From positions 1 through 12,237 of the forward strand of contig JAWXCH010000437.1 in the NCBI GenBank assembly GCA_034440595.1: 12,237 nt of DNA. Direction: 5' to 3'. The position numbers were made by a program, and so were the translations under genes. Origin of the DNA: JAWXCH01 sp034440595. GTDB lineage: Bacteria > Planctomycetota > Planctomycetia > Pirellulales > JALHPA01. Of the stretch, positions 1-7,122 are shown piece after piece; position 1 is the stretch's first letter; each line of letters begins with the position of its first letter. A model generated the notes under the pieces. That model was not told the DNA's origin, ran no database searches, and saw only the letters and a program-made list of their open reading frames with translations.

Positions 1-2320
1 CGGATCTGAATACACTGTTCTGTCGATACGTCGCCGAGAGCACAATCCAGCGATGCAATTGCTTCATCGACCAGCCCTGCCGCATGAACTGAGAGGCCAG
101 ATAGTCGAGCAACTCGGGGTGCGAAGGGGGATCGCTGCGGAGTCCAAAATCGCTCGGCGTGCGAACTAGGCCTTCGCCAAAATGGAGCTTCCAGACACGA
201 TTGACCATTACCCGAGCGGTGAGCGGGTTGTCTTGGCGCGTAATGGCCCGAGCGAGTTCCAATCGACCGCTACCGCGTTGAAACGGCTGGCGTTTCTCGC
301 CGGCTACAACGGACAGAAACTGCCTCGGCACAGGGGCACCCGGCCGAGAGGTGTTTCCACGGATGAATATATTCGTCATCGGCGCGATGGCCGAAGCATC
401 GACCAGCGTCATCGCCTGCCGCGGAGCCGACTTTGAACCGGTCCAATCGATGACCAATTTGCGTAGCCTGCGCACCTCATTTCGAGGACCACGTAGGAGA
501 AATTTTTCCGTTTCATCGGCGGCAATGTTCAGCGGAGTTGCCTCGTCGTACAAGAACTGCCGCAGCTCCTCTGCTGCGGGGTCGGCCAGCGCTATGGCCT
601 TGGGGTCCTGCTTCTTCAAGTCCCCCCACTGCTGGTCAACTTCAGCAAAAAGCTTGTCAAAACGGCCGGCCAGTTCTTCCAGATTCTGTGGAGCCTCGCC
701 TTTAAACAGTTCCGCGATGCGAGGATTGATCCGCGCCGCTTCATTGTTGTTTTCCGCGAATTGCTTGGATAACTCCGGAGATTTGGTGGCAAACTGATCG
801 GCAGACATAACGGCAAACGCATTCCAGGGACTAAGAATTGCATGGTGCGATTTCGTGCGACGTTCGACAAACGCCTTCCAACGCTCCACGAGTCGGTCGA
901 TCTCTTTGGAATCGGCCATCGCTTTGCCCAGCGGTGAATCCCGTGAAATCTTGGTGGCATCGTAGGCGGTGGCCAGCAAGTACTGCCCAACGCTTTGCCG
1001 CCCCACGCGCTCGATCTGCTGATGCTCCCTTTGCAGACGGTCAGTGACTTTCGCCTCGCGCGCTTGTAACTCGGCCTGATACTCAGCGCTAGGAGTCGAA
1101 AGCGGTTGCAACTGCTCTTCAGAGGCGTCAAAAACGCCGAAAAGCGAGTAGTAATCGGCAGTCGGAATCGGGTCAAACTTATGATCGTGACAGCGCGCAC
1201 AGGCCACCGTCAGACCTTGAGTGGTGCGCATCACCACATCGATACGGTCATCAATGATATCGAACTTACTGTTGAGAAATCTTCTGCCAATAGTCGTGAA
1301 ACCCATCGCTGCCAGACTGGGATCGTACGCGGCCGCTCCGTTTTGTGAAATCAACCGATCGGCCGCCAATTGCAGCGTCAAGAATTGATCATAAGGCATG
1401 TCCTGATTGAGGGCCTGCACCACCCAATCACGATAGACGTACGCGTATGCATAATCACGGTTCTCTTGGAAAACATATCCCTTCGTGTCGGCGTATCTGG
1501 CTAGATCCAGCCAGTGCCGTCCCCAGCGTTCGCCATATCGCGGAGACGCGAGCAAGCGATCAACGACTTTGGCCTCAGCATCGGGCGAAGCATCGTTCAA
1601 AAACGCTTCGACTTCTGCCAGGGTCGGCGGCAGACCGGTCAGATCGACGCTGACCCGTCGCAACCAGGTACGCCGGTCGGCCGGTGCCGACGGCGCGATC
1701 CCCTGCTCTTCTAGCTTCGCGAGGATAAACTGATCAAGCGGTGATTGAACCCAATTCCTTTGCTTCACATTTGGCAAGTCGGGCATGCGGACGGGTTGAA
1801 ATGCCCAATGCTTCGCCGCCGCATCGGCAATGGAATGTTCAGATTGCGATTCGGCAGGACTCTCTGGCCAGGGTGCCCCTCGTTCAATCCAGGTCGTCAG
1901 CGCCGCAATGGCCTCGGGAGGCATCTTGTTGTCCGGCGGCATTTGAATATCGCCAGCATGCGAAAGCACCGCAATCAGCTTACTTTCGTCCGGCTTGCCA
2001 GCCCGAATGACAGGCCCTTCGTCACCGCCACGCATCGCCAACTTGCGTAGATCGAGCCGCAGGCCAGCCTCTTGCTTCTTGTCACCGTGGCACTCAACAC
2101 AATGGGCGATGAATACCGGCCGAATGTGTTTTTCAAAGTAATCAGCGTCATCAGCAGAAATTTCCGGCGCTGGCTTGGTTTCGGCTTTGGTAGCTTTCGT
2201 ATCCGTTGCGGGCTGCTTCTCTTCGGCAGCGAATGAGCCGTCCAGACCGACTAGCGGCGCAAGCAAAATTCCGACCAGCGGAATCAGTAGAGCAAGTTTC
2301 GCAAGACGGGTGAGTTTCAT
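1..2320 (-). CDS. Secreted PSCyt1-PSCyt2-PSD1 cytochrome c protein, C-terminus cut by window edge
   Basis: One open frame runs from an ATG at 2320 to the left edge with no stop, giving 773 visible residues. An N-terminal hydrophobic signal (residues about 5-32, ending SFAA) indicates export. A first c-type haem site, CVECH, lies at residues 74-78, with an MPP motif near 127-129 that could supply the axial ligand; this fits the planctomycete cytochrome C (PSCyt1) domain. The PSCyt2/DUF1549 part follows (about 190-390, with 'RRVSVDLTGLPPT' and 'RYGERWGRHWLDLARYADT') and contains a second site, CARCHDH, at 374-380. The PSD1/DUF1553 part includes 'NPLTARVMVNRVWKLHFGEG' and 'LHRWIVLSATYRQNSV' near the left edge. 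These proteins are very numerous in planctomycetes and are often linked to carbohydrate or sulfatase loci, but their substrates are mostly unknown. No clear Shine-Dalgarno site precedes the start. Domain identity is sure; the role is unknown. Confidence 0.93.
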   Translation of the reverse strand, partial: MKLTRLAKLALLIPLVGILLAPLVGLDGSFAAEEKQPATDTKATKAETKPAPEISADDADYFEKHIRPVFIAHCVECHGDKKQEAGLRLDLRKLAMRGGDEGPVIRAGKPDESKLIAVLSHAGDIQMPPDNKMPPEAIAALTTWIERGAPWPESPAESQSEHSIADAAAKHWAFQPVRMPDLPNVKQRNWVQSPLDQFILAKLEEQGIAPSAPADRRTWLRRVSVDLTGLPPTLAEVEAFLNDASPDAEAKVVDRLLASPRYGERWGRHWLDLARYADTKGYVFQENRDYAYAYVYRDWVVQALNQDMPYDQFLTLQLAADRLISQNGAAAYDPSLAAMGFTTIGRRFLNSKFDIIDDRIDVVMRTTQGLTVACARCHDHKFDPIPTADYYSLFGVFDASEEQLQPLSTPSAEYQAELQAREAKVTDRLQREHQQIERVGRQSVGQYLLATAYDATKISRDSPLGKAMADSKEIDRLVERWKAFVERRTKSHHAILSPWNAFAVMSADQFATKSPELSKQFAENNNEAARINPRIAELFKGEAPQNLEELAGRFDKLFAEVDQQWGDLKKQDPKAIALADPAAEELRQFLYDEATPLNIAADETEKFLLRGPRNEVRRLRKLVIDWTGSKSAPRQAMTLVDASAIAPMTNIFIRGNTSRPGAPVPRQFLSVVAGEKRQPFQRGSGRLELARAITRQDNPLTARVMVNRVWKLHFGEGLVRTPSDFGLRSDPPSHPELLDYLASQFMRQGWSMKQLHRWIVLSATYRQNSVFRS

Positions 2321-2426
2321 ACGAGCCACGGGCCGTGCTCTCGAAGAACAAAGGCAATTCTGCGGAAAGAAAATTCAGGCGGGATCCAAAGAACACGATT
2401 CCAAACCGGGTCATTCAGACCCTCTG

Positions 2427-2456
2427 ATTATACGCGATCTGACGTGTGAATTGCAA
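2427..2456 (-). promoter_or_regulatory. Candidate sigma70-type promoter for the PSCyt1/PSD1 gene
   Basis: Reading the minus strand, TTGCAA (2456-2451) is followed after 18 bases by a perfect TATAAT (2432-2427). Transcription would begin near 2420, leaving an untranslated leader of about 100 bases before the ATG at 2320. It lies in the divergent region, so its position makes sense. It is predicted from sequence only. Confidence 0.5.
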
Positions 2457-2491
2457 ACTCGATCTAGCCCAAATGTGGACTGGCCATGCAC

Positions 2492-2519
2492 TTGACCGCT
2501 TGCCAATCTGCCGTAAATT
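2492..2519 (+). promoter_or_regulatory. Candidate sigma70-type promoter for the small basic gene and larB
   Basis: TTGACC (2492-2497) and TAAATT (2514-2519) are separated by 16 bases. The -35 matches five of six consensus bases and the -10 four of six. Transcription would start near 2526, about 60 bases before the GTG at 2586. It lies back to back with the minus-strand promoter candidate at 2427-2456. Confidence 0.4.
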
Positions 2520-2585
2520 GGGGCTATTGGTTTAAGGCAGCGGCTAGATCAGACACTCCACCATCCGTTTTGAGAGGAATCGACC

Positions 2586-2750
2586 GTGACGATCGTTCGT
2601 GTGGGAACTACGCAAAAGTATTCAAACAACTGGGAATCGATCTTTAAGGGGAAGAAAGGGGCCAAGGCCACGGCTGCTAGTTCTAAGAAAGCAGCCCCAA
2701 AGAAATCCTCTAAGAAAGCGGCAGGCAAGAAGGCGGCCAAGAAGAAGTAG
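2586..2750 (+). CDS. Small Lys/Ala-rich basic protein (54 aa)
   Basis: A GTG start at 2586 is preceded by a purine-rich AGAGGA at a plausible Shine-Dalgarno distance, and the frame gives 54 residues ending at TAG 2748-2750. The N-terminal half (MTIVRVGTTQKYSNNWESIF) looks like a short ordered segment. The C-terminal half (about 21-54) is a run of KK, AAKK and SSKK motifs resembling histone H1-like or nucleic-acid-binding tails. I recall similar small proteins starting 'MTIVRVGT.QKY..NW' in planctomycetes but cannot verify this here. A role in binding nucleic acid is inferred from charge alone. The stop lies one base before the larB start, so the two genes are probably co-transcribed and may be translationally coupled. 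A frame from 2599 that continues into larB is an out-of-frame extension of larB, not this gene. Confidence 0.75.
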   Translation: MTIVRVGTTQKYSNNWESIFKGKKGAKATAASSKKAAPKKSSKKAAGKKAAKKK

Positions 2751-2751
2751 C

Positions 2752-3483
2752 ATGGCGACACCTGAACAAGACCAGCCGGCGCAGACTTCCGCCGACGCGC
2801 GCACTGCCGATCTTGTTCATACGCAGCTCGATCTCGATCGCCAGCGAAGGTGCGGCTACCCGGAGGCGATTTTTGGCGAAGGGAAAACCGTAACTCAACT
2901 CGTCGAGATCATCCAACGCCTGCGCACCGCAGAAACGGATGTACTGGCCACGCGGATCGCGGCCGAGACCGCCACAGAGCTGCTGCAGGAATTTCCCACC
3001 GGTCGCTACAACGCAACTGCCAGGGTATTTCGGCTCGCTGCTGAACGCCCGCAAAGAGCGGCTGTTAAGAAACGAGACGGCGTGGTTGCCATCATTACCG
3101 CCGGAACGACCGATCTGTTGGTTGCCGAAGAAGCCCGTGAAACGGCCGACTGGATGGGAGCAAAGACCATCTTGATCCAGGATGTCGGCGTGGCCGGGCC
3201 GCACCGCCTGCCCGCTCGGCTGGCCGAGTTTTGCGACGCCGACGCAATCGTCGTTGTCGCCGGAATGGAGGGTGCTCTACCTAGCGTCGTCGGCGGATAC
3301 GTCGCCGTACCCGTCATCGCCGTGCCGACCAGCGTGGGCTACGGTGCCAGTTTTGGCGGGCTGGCGGCGCTCTTGGGAATGCTCAATAGCTGCGCGGCCA
3401 ATGTAGCGGTGGTCAACATCGATGCCGGTTTCAAGGCCGGGTATCTGGCAGCGATGATTGCGAATGGACGGCGGTCTCCGTAA
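2752..3483 (+). CDS. larB: LarB, pyridinium-3,5-biscarboxylic acid mononucleotide synthase (nickel-pincer cofactor)
   Basis: The product has 243 residues, close to the usual LarB length of about 250. LarB carboxylates the pyridinium ring of nicotinic acid adenine dinucleotide and releases AMP, the first step towards the nickel-pincer nucleotide cofactor of lactate racemase-type enzymes. The N-terminus has the family pattern 'LDLDRQRRCGYPEAIFGEGK' (about 26-45). The C-terminal PurE-like half has 'TAGTTDLLVAEEA' (116-128), 'QDVGVAGPHRL' (143-153), 'VVAGMEGALPSVVGG' and 'VPTSVGYGASFGGLAALL'. Cys214 in 'LNSCA' probably matches the nucleophilic Cys221 of Lactobacillus plantarum LarB. I chose the ATG at 2752 because it directly follows the upstream stop and leaves a family-sized protein; the frame is open back to 2599, but that part overlaps the basic gene. 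No larC, larE or larA is visible in the window. Confidence 0.93.
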   Translation: MATPEQDQPAQTSADARTADLVHTQLDLDRQRRCGYPEAIFGEGKTVTQLVEIIQRLRTAETDVLATRIAAETATELLQEFPTGRYNATARVFRLAAERPQRAAVKKRDGVVAIITAGTTDLLVAEEARETADWMGAKTILIQDVGVAGPHRLPARLAEFCDADAIVVVAGMEGALPSVVGGYVAVPVIAVPTSVGYGASFGGLAALLGMLNSCAANVAVVNIDAGFKAGYLAAMIANGRRSP

Positions 3484-3566
3484 ATCGCAGGCCATTCTGC
3501 AATCCCTACAACCGTCGCAACAGGCCACTGAATTCGGCGGTCGCTGCCGCTCTTCGTTGGCACTTC

Positions 3567-3591
3567 CTACTACAGCGCCGACATGTAGTAG
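3567..3591. repeat. 8-bp perfect inverted repeat in the larB-nnrD gap
   Basis: CTACTACA (3567-3574) and TGTAGTAG (3584-3591) are perfect reverse complements around a 9-base spacer. No T-tract follows on either strand, so a classical terminator is unlikely. A -10-like TAGAAT (3589-3594) overlaps the right arm, but I found no matching -35. It could be an operator or an RNA hairpin in a larB-nnrD transcript. Nothing else is evident in this 228-base gap. Confidence 0.4.
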
Positions 3592-3711
3592 AATTACCAA
3601 TGACAGGCGACGTTTCCCACGAAAGCGGCATCGCAACATGCCAGTATTCATTGGCAGCTTATCTCGACACTTCTCATCCACCATCCAAGCATTCGCTCTC
3701 GGAATACTCGC

Positions 3712-4560
3712 ATGACACTCCCCAAACTCCCTCCACGCGGACCGGATAGTCATAAGGGAACCTTTGGCCACGCCTTACTCATCGGCGGCTCGCAAGGGAT
3801 GGCCGGGTCGATCTCGCTTTCCGGAAAAGCTGCTCTGCGCAGCGGTGCCGGGCTAGTCACACTGGCGGTCCCTGACTGCATTCAGAATGTCGTCTCATCG
3901 TATGAGCCGTCCTACATGACGCTGGGCCTGCCAGCGGACTCCGATGGCCGCATTTTGAAAGGAGCCTTGCGACTGCTGACCGAACAAGCCGGACAAGCTA
4001 CGGCTACGGCAATTGGACCAGGGCTGGGGCGATCCAGCGAACTAGTACAGCTCGTAACGCGGCTCTACTTCGATGTCACCGAGCCGATGGTGGTCGATGC
4101 GGATGGACTTAACGCGCTCGCCTCTCAGCCGGATATCATTAACCGGCCGGGTGGTCCGCGCGTGCTGACGCCTCATCCGGGCGAGTTTGCCCGACTGGTT
4201 CGCAAAACCGAAATGACGGCTGAAGAGCGGAGTGAGCGAGCGATTGATCTGGCGGTTCGCTGCAATTCGGTCGTGCTGCTCAAAGGACACCGCACACTTA
4301 TTACCGATGGACATCAAACGGTACACAACACGACCGGCAACCCGGGCATGGCAACCGGCGGCACCGGAGATGTACTGACTGGAGTGATCACCGCCCTGCT
4401 CTGCCAGGGACTCAGTGCTTTTGACGCGGCAGTCCTTGGTGCGCATGTCCACGGGCTGGCGGGTGACTATGCGGCTGAAGAGCTTGGCCAGGTCTCGCTT
4501 ATTTCGAGCGACCTGCTGGGGCAGCTTCCCCGCGCTTTTCAAGCGGTGGCTGCGCTGTAG
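3712..4560 (+). CDS. nnrD: ADP-dependent (S)-NAD(P)H-hydrate dehydratase (NnrD/CARKD)
   Basis: The 282-residue protein is a ribokinase-fold enzyme that uses ADP to dehydrate S-NADHX or S-NADPHX and so repairs damaged nicotinamide cofactors in the cytoplasm. Landmarks are 'HKGTFGHALLIGGSQGMAG' near residues 14-32, 'AALRSGAGLVTLAVP', 'AIGPGLGRS', 'VVDADGLNAL', 'VLTPHPGEFARL' (151-162) and 'GNPGMATGGTGDVLTG', which holds the probable catalytic Asp220. Its length matches the stand-alone C-terminal domain of the bifunctional YjeF/Nnr protein. The NnrE epimerase domain is absent here and may be encoded elsewhere. The start at 3712 gives the usual family N-terminus; no strong Shine-Dalgarno site precedes it. 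The last 62 bases are antisense to the cydB tail. The C-terminal residues still look family-typical ('LISSDLLGQLPRAF'). Confidence 0.93.
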   Translation: MTLPKLPPRGPDSHKGTFGHALLIGGSQGMAGSISLSGKAALRSGAGLVTLAVPDCIQNVVSSYEPSYMTLGLPADSDGRILKGALRLLTEQAGQATATAIGPGLGRSSELVQLVTRLYFDVTEPMVVDADGLNALASQPDIINRPGGPRVLTPHPGEFARLVRKTEMTAEERSERAIDLAVRCNSVVLLKGHRTLITDGHQTVHNTTGNPGMATGGTGDVLTGVITALLCQGLSAFDAAVLGAHVHGLAGDYAAEELGQVSLISSDLLGQLPRAFQAVAAL

Positions 4561-5560
4561 TCGACTTGGCCCACTTGAAGATATAGAACAGCCACGCCAG
4601 CGACGGCAGCAACAGAACCGCGCCAGCAGCGGTTGCATAAAGCGAGGCCAAAAGCACCGCTGGCGAACTTTTGGCGGTCTCCACAGTGATATGCGGCGGC
4701 ACCAGCAACGGGTACTGCGCCACTCCCCAGCCCCAGAGGACTGTGGCCACAGTTGCGGCCGCACCGACTGCTCCCCACGTATATCGCCGCCATGCCACTG
4801 CCAGCAGCGATGCGAAACCGAGCAGTAGCGAGCAGGCCAGTATAGGCCAGCCACGCTCGCTGAGGCGATCCCACAGTTCTGGAGCCTGTGCCGACAGCAG
4901 TACCAGCCCGGTCGCGGCCAGCACTCCCATCCATACGCCAGTCGCCAGTGCGCGCCGACGCCAAAGTTCGGCCTGTTCTTGATCGCCAGCCACATGGGCC
5001 TCGCGAATGAGATAGACGGCCGACAGGTACGCACACATTCCGACGGCAAAGAATCCGGTGAAGAGCGAGAGGGGCGTCAACCAGTCGTTCAGATAGTCAC
5101 CATCAAAACTACCATCGGCCTGAATTTTCATTCCGCTGGCCAAGGCACCAATGGACACTCCGAGAAAAAACGGAGCCGCGGTGGAGGCCATAGCGAAGAC
5201 CGCAGTCCACAATTCCTGACCACGAACGGAGTCGTCTGTGTAGTTGCGAAATACGAAGCTGGCACCACGAAACACGATGCCCATTAGTGCCAACAGCAGC
5301 GGAACCCACAGCGCGCGACTAATCGCCGCCGAAGCGGTCGGAAACGCGGTATTCATCAGCACCAGCACAAAGATCAGCCAGACGTGGTTGACCTCCCAAA
5401 CCGGCGCAATCGCCTTGGCCATCAGTTTTCGCTCGCTCGGCGTAGTTTGCAGCGCGCTGTTGAATTCCCAGACACCGATGCCAAAATCGGCACCCCCCAG
5501 CACCGCGTACAACGTCAGTGCGCTCATGATGATGACCAGCAATATATCTTCAGGAGGCAC
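4499..5560 (-). CDS. cydB: Cytochrome bd-type quinol oxidase subunit II (CydB/CioB)
   Basis: The 353-residue membrane protein is subunit II of the bd-type terminal oxidase, which pairs with CydA to reduce O2 with electrons from quinol. Family signatures are 'YAVLGGADFGIGVW' in the first membrane helix (about 18-31), 'APVWEVNHVWLIFVLVLMNTAFPT' in the next, and several further strongly hydrophobic helices to about residue 330. The start is GTG at 5560, with GGAG seven bases upstream. It overlaps the last 11 bases of cydA, so the two genes form one operon and are probably translationally coupled. The last 20 residues are a polar Pro/Ala/Lys-rich tail that lies antisense within the 3' end of nnrD (4499-4560). 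No cydX-like small subunit or cydCD genes are visible. Confidence 0.95.
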   Translation of the reverse strand: MPPEDILLVIIMSALTLYAVLGGADFGIGVWEFNSALQTTPSERKLMAKAIAPVWEVNHVWLIFVLVLMNTAFPTASAAISRALWVPLLLALMGIVFRGASFVFRNYTDDSVRGQELWTAVFAMASTAAPFFLGVSIGALASGMKIQADGSFDGDYLNDWLTPLSLFTGFFAVGMCAYLSAVYLIREAHVAGDQEQAELWRRRALATGVWMGVLAATGLVLLSAQAPELWDRLSERGWPILACSLLLGFASLLAVAWRRYTWGAVGAAATVATVLWGWGVAQYPLLVPPHITVETAKSSPAVLLASLYATAAGAVLLLPSLAWLFYIFKWAKSTTAQPPLEKRGEAAPAGRSK

Positions 5561-6944
5561 GGGCGTTCTCCGCTTTGGACTTCTTTGGATTGTCGATACC
5601 GGTAGGAAGCGGAATACGGCCCAGCGTACGCAGTACTAAAATCAAACTGAGCAGCAACACAGCATAAATCGCCATGACTATGCCAAACGTCCACCAGATT
5701 CCCGGAGCCTGAGTCACCGCTTCACTGGTAAGCATATGTTTATGAACAATCCACGGCTGCCGCCCCACCTCGGTCACAGTCCAACCGGCCCATAGTGCCA
5801 TTACCGCCAGCGGGCCACTCTTGACCACTCCCCATAAGAACAATCTCGACTGCGGCAGATCTCGTTTTCTCCAGGCACACCAGACAAACCAGGCCGATAG
5901 TGCCAGCAGCAGCGTGCCAAAGCCGACCATAATCTGAAACGCAATATGCACCACCGGCACCGGCGGGAGCGGGTTCCCCTCGGCCTCAAGCTGGTTGAGT
6001 CCTTTTACCTGGGCATGGAGATCGTGATACGCCAAAAGGGATAGCCCGTTGGGAATGTCGATAGCGTAGTAGGTCTTGCGGGTTTCCATGTCGGGCCATC
6101 CGCCGATTCGGAGCGGCGCACCATCCAGGGTTTCAAACTGCCCTTCCATCGCGGCTAGTTTGACCGGTTGCGTTTGTGCGACCATGCGTGCGATCCAGTC
6201 ACCAACAAACATTTGCGGTGGTGAGGCGAGCGCCCCTAGCCACAATGCCACGACCAGTGCGCGCTTCGTATACAGCGAATCATCGCCGCGCAACCTCCGC
6301 CAACCATAGTACGTCGCCACCATGAAACCGCTGACCATGTAGGCGGCCAGGATCATGTGCGTTGTCTGTGCCGCCGTGGCCGGGTTGAGCATGGCCGCAA
6401 TCGGGTCAATTGGCTCTATCACCGTTTTGCTGACTGGATCCCAGCCAAAGCCAGCGGGCTGATTCATCCAGGCATTCGCGGTGACAACAAACCAGGCCGA
6501 CATTGCACCAGAAATCGCCACTGGAATGCCGGCCAAAAAATGCACGCGCGGGGAAAGCTTGTCCCAGCCATACAAGTAGATACCGACAAAGATCGCCTCC
6601 AGAAAAAACGCAAAGCCTTCCAGCGTGAATGGCAGGCCGATAACTCCCCCGAACTTTGCCATGAAGCCGGGCCAGAGCAGCCCCAGCTCAAACGAAAGCA
6701 CCGTCCCCGATACCGCACCCACTGCAAACAGTACGGTGAAGACCTTGGACCAGCGTTTGGCCAGTGTTTTCCAGATCAGATCGCCCGTACGGAGCGAACG
6801 CCATTCGGCAAATAGCATCAGCACTGGCATGCCGACCCCTAGCACCGCGATTGCGATATGAAAGCCAAGGGTAAACGCCATCTGCAACCGGGCGGGCAGC
6901 AAGTTGGCAAGCGTGTCGGCCTCGGCCAGCAGAAGATTGTGCAT
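5550..6944 (-). CDS. cydA: Cytochrome bd-type quinol oxidase subunit I (CydA/CioA, short Q-loop)
   Basis: The 464-residue subunit carries the haems and the quinol site. Probable ligands by comparison with E. coli are His29 (in 'LGFH') and His196 (in 'TTHMIL'), with Met339 (in 'FQIMVGFG'). Glu109 and Glu116 in 'LEGFAFFLEA' fit the conserved membrane acids. The quinol-binding motif 'QPVKLAAMEGQ' begins near residue 258. The total length and 'TEVGRQPWIV' (about 391-400) indicate the short Q-loop form, which includes cyanide-insensitive oxidases; E. coli CydA is 522 residues. The chosen ATG at 6944 gives a typical N-terminus; the frame is closed by a TAG a little upstream and no clear Shine-Dalgarno is seen. 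The stop overlaps the cydB start. I did not find a convincing promoter in 6945-7122. Confidence 0.95.
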   Translation of the reverse strand: MHNLLLAEADTLANLLPARLQMAFTLGFHIAIAVLGVGMPVLMLFAEWRSLRTGDLIWKTLAKRWSKVFTVLFAVGAVSGTVLSFELGLLWPGFMAKFGGVIGLPFTLEGFAFFLEAIFVGIYLYGWDKLSPRVHFLAGIPVAISGAMSAWFVVTANAWMNQPAGFGWDPVSKTVIEPIDPIAAMLNPATAAQTTHMILAAYMVSGFMVATYYGWRRLRGDDSLYTKRALVVALWLGALASPPQMFVGDWIARMVAQTQPVKLAAMEGQFETLDGAPLRIGGWPDMETRKTYYAIDIPNGLSLLAYHDLHAQVKGLNQLEAEGNPLPPVPVVHIAFQIMVGFGTLLLALSAWFVWCAWRKRDLPQSRLFLWGVVKSGPLAVMALWAGWTVTEVGRQPWIVHKHMLTSEAVTQAPGIWWTFGIVMAIYAVLLLSLILVLRTLGRIPLPTGIDNPKKSKAENARAS

Positions 6945-7072
6945 GAAGAATCGACCAGATGAAGTAATTCGCGAACTGGAGCATGCCAGCGACTTTGGTA
7001 TCTACCGCAGCTGGTGCCAGTTTATGCAATCTGATCGGATCGCGGAACTGCAAGTCCGCCAATAACCTATTT

Positions 7073-7094
7073 GACGGCAACGGCTCAAGCCGTC
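7073..7094. terminator. Hairpin between the prenyltransferase-like gene and cydA
   Basis: GACGGC (7073-7078) can pair with GCCGTC (7089-7094) around a 10-base loop. Alternatively ACGGC (7080-7084) pairs with GCCGT (7089-7093) around TCAA. It lies about 30 bases beyond the stop of the upstream minus-strand gene, so it may end that transcript or be an intergenic hairpin repeat. There is no T-tract in either direction, so factor-independent termination is doubtful. Confidence 0.35.
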
Positions 7095-7122
7095 GGTTCA
7101 AAGCTGGAACTCAAATGCGTGC

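Noticed and set aside
616..1200. 194-codon minus-strand frame inside the PSCyt1/PSD1 gene
   Set aside because: The PSCyt2/PSD1 reading frame is continuous through this region with family motifs on both sides; this frame is a shadow of it.
2599..2751. Extension of larB to an ATG at 2599
   Set aside because: The added 51 residues are Arg-rich, unlike LarB N-termini, and lie out of frame over the small basic gene, which itself has a better start site and spacing.
4042..5049. 335-codon minus-strand frame across nnrD and cydB
   Set aside because: It overlaps two well-supported genes, has a Trp/Arg/Cys-rich composition typical of shadow frames and resembles no family.
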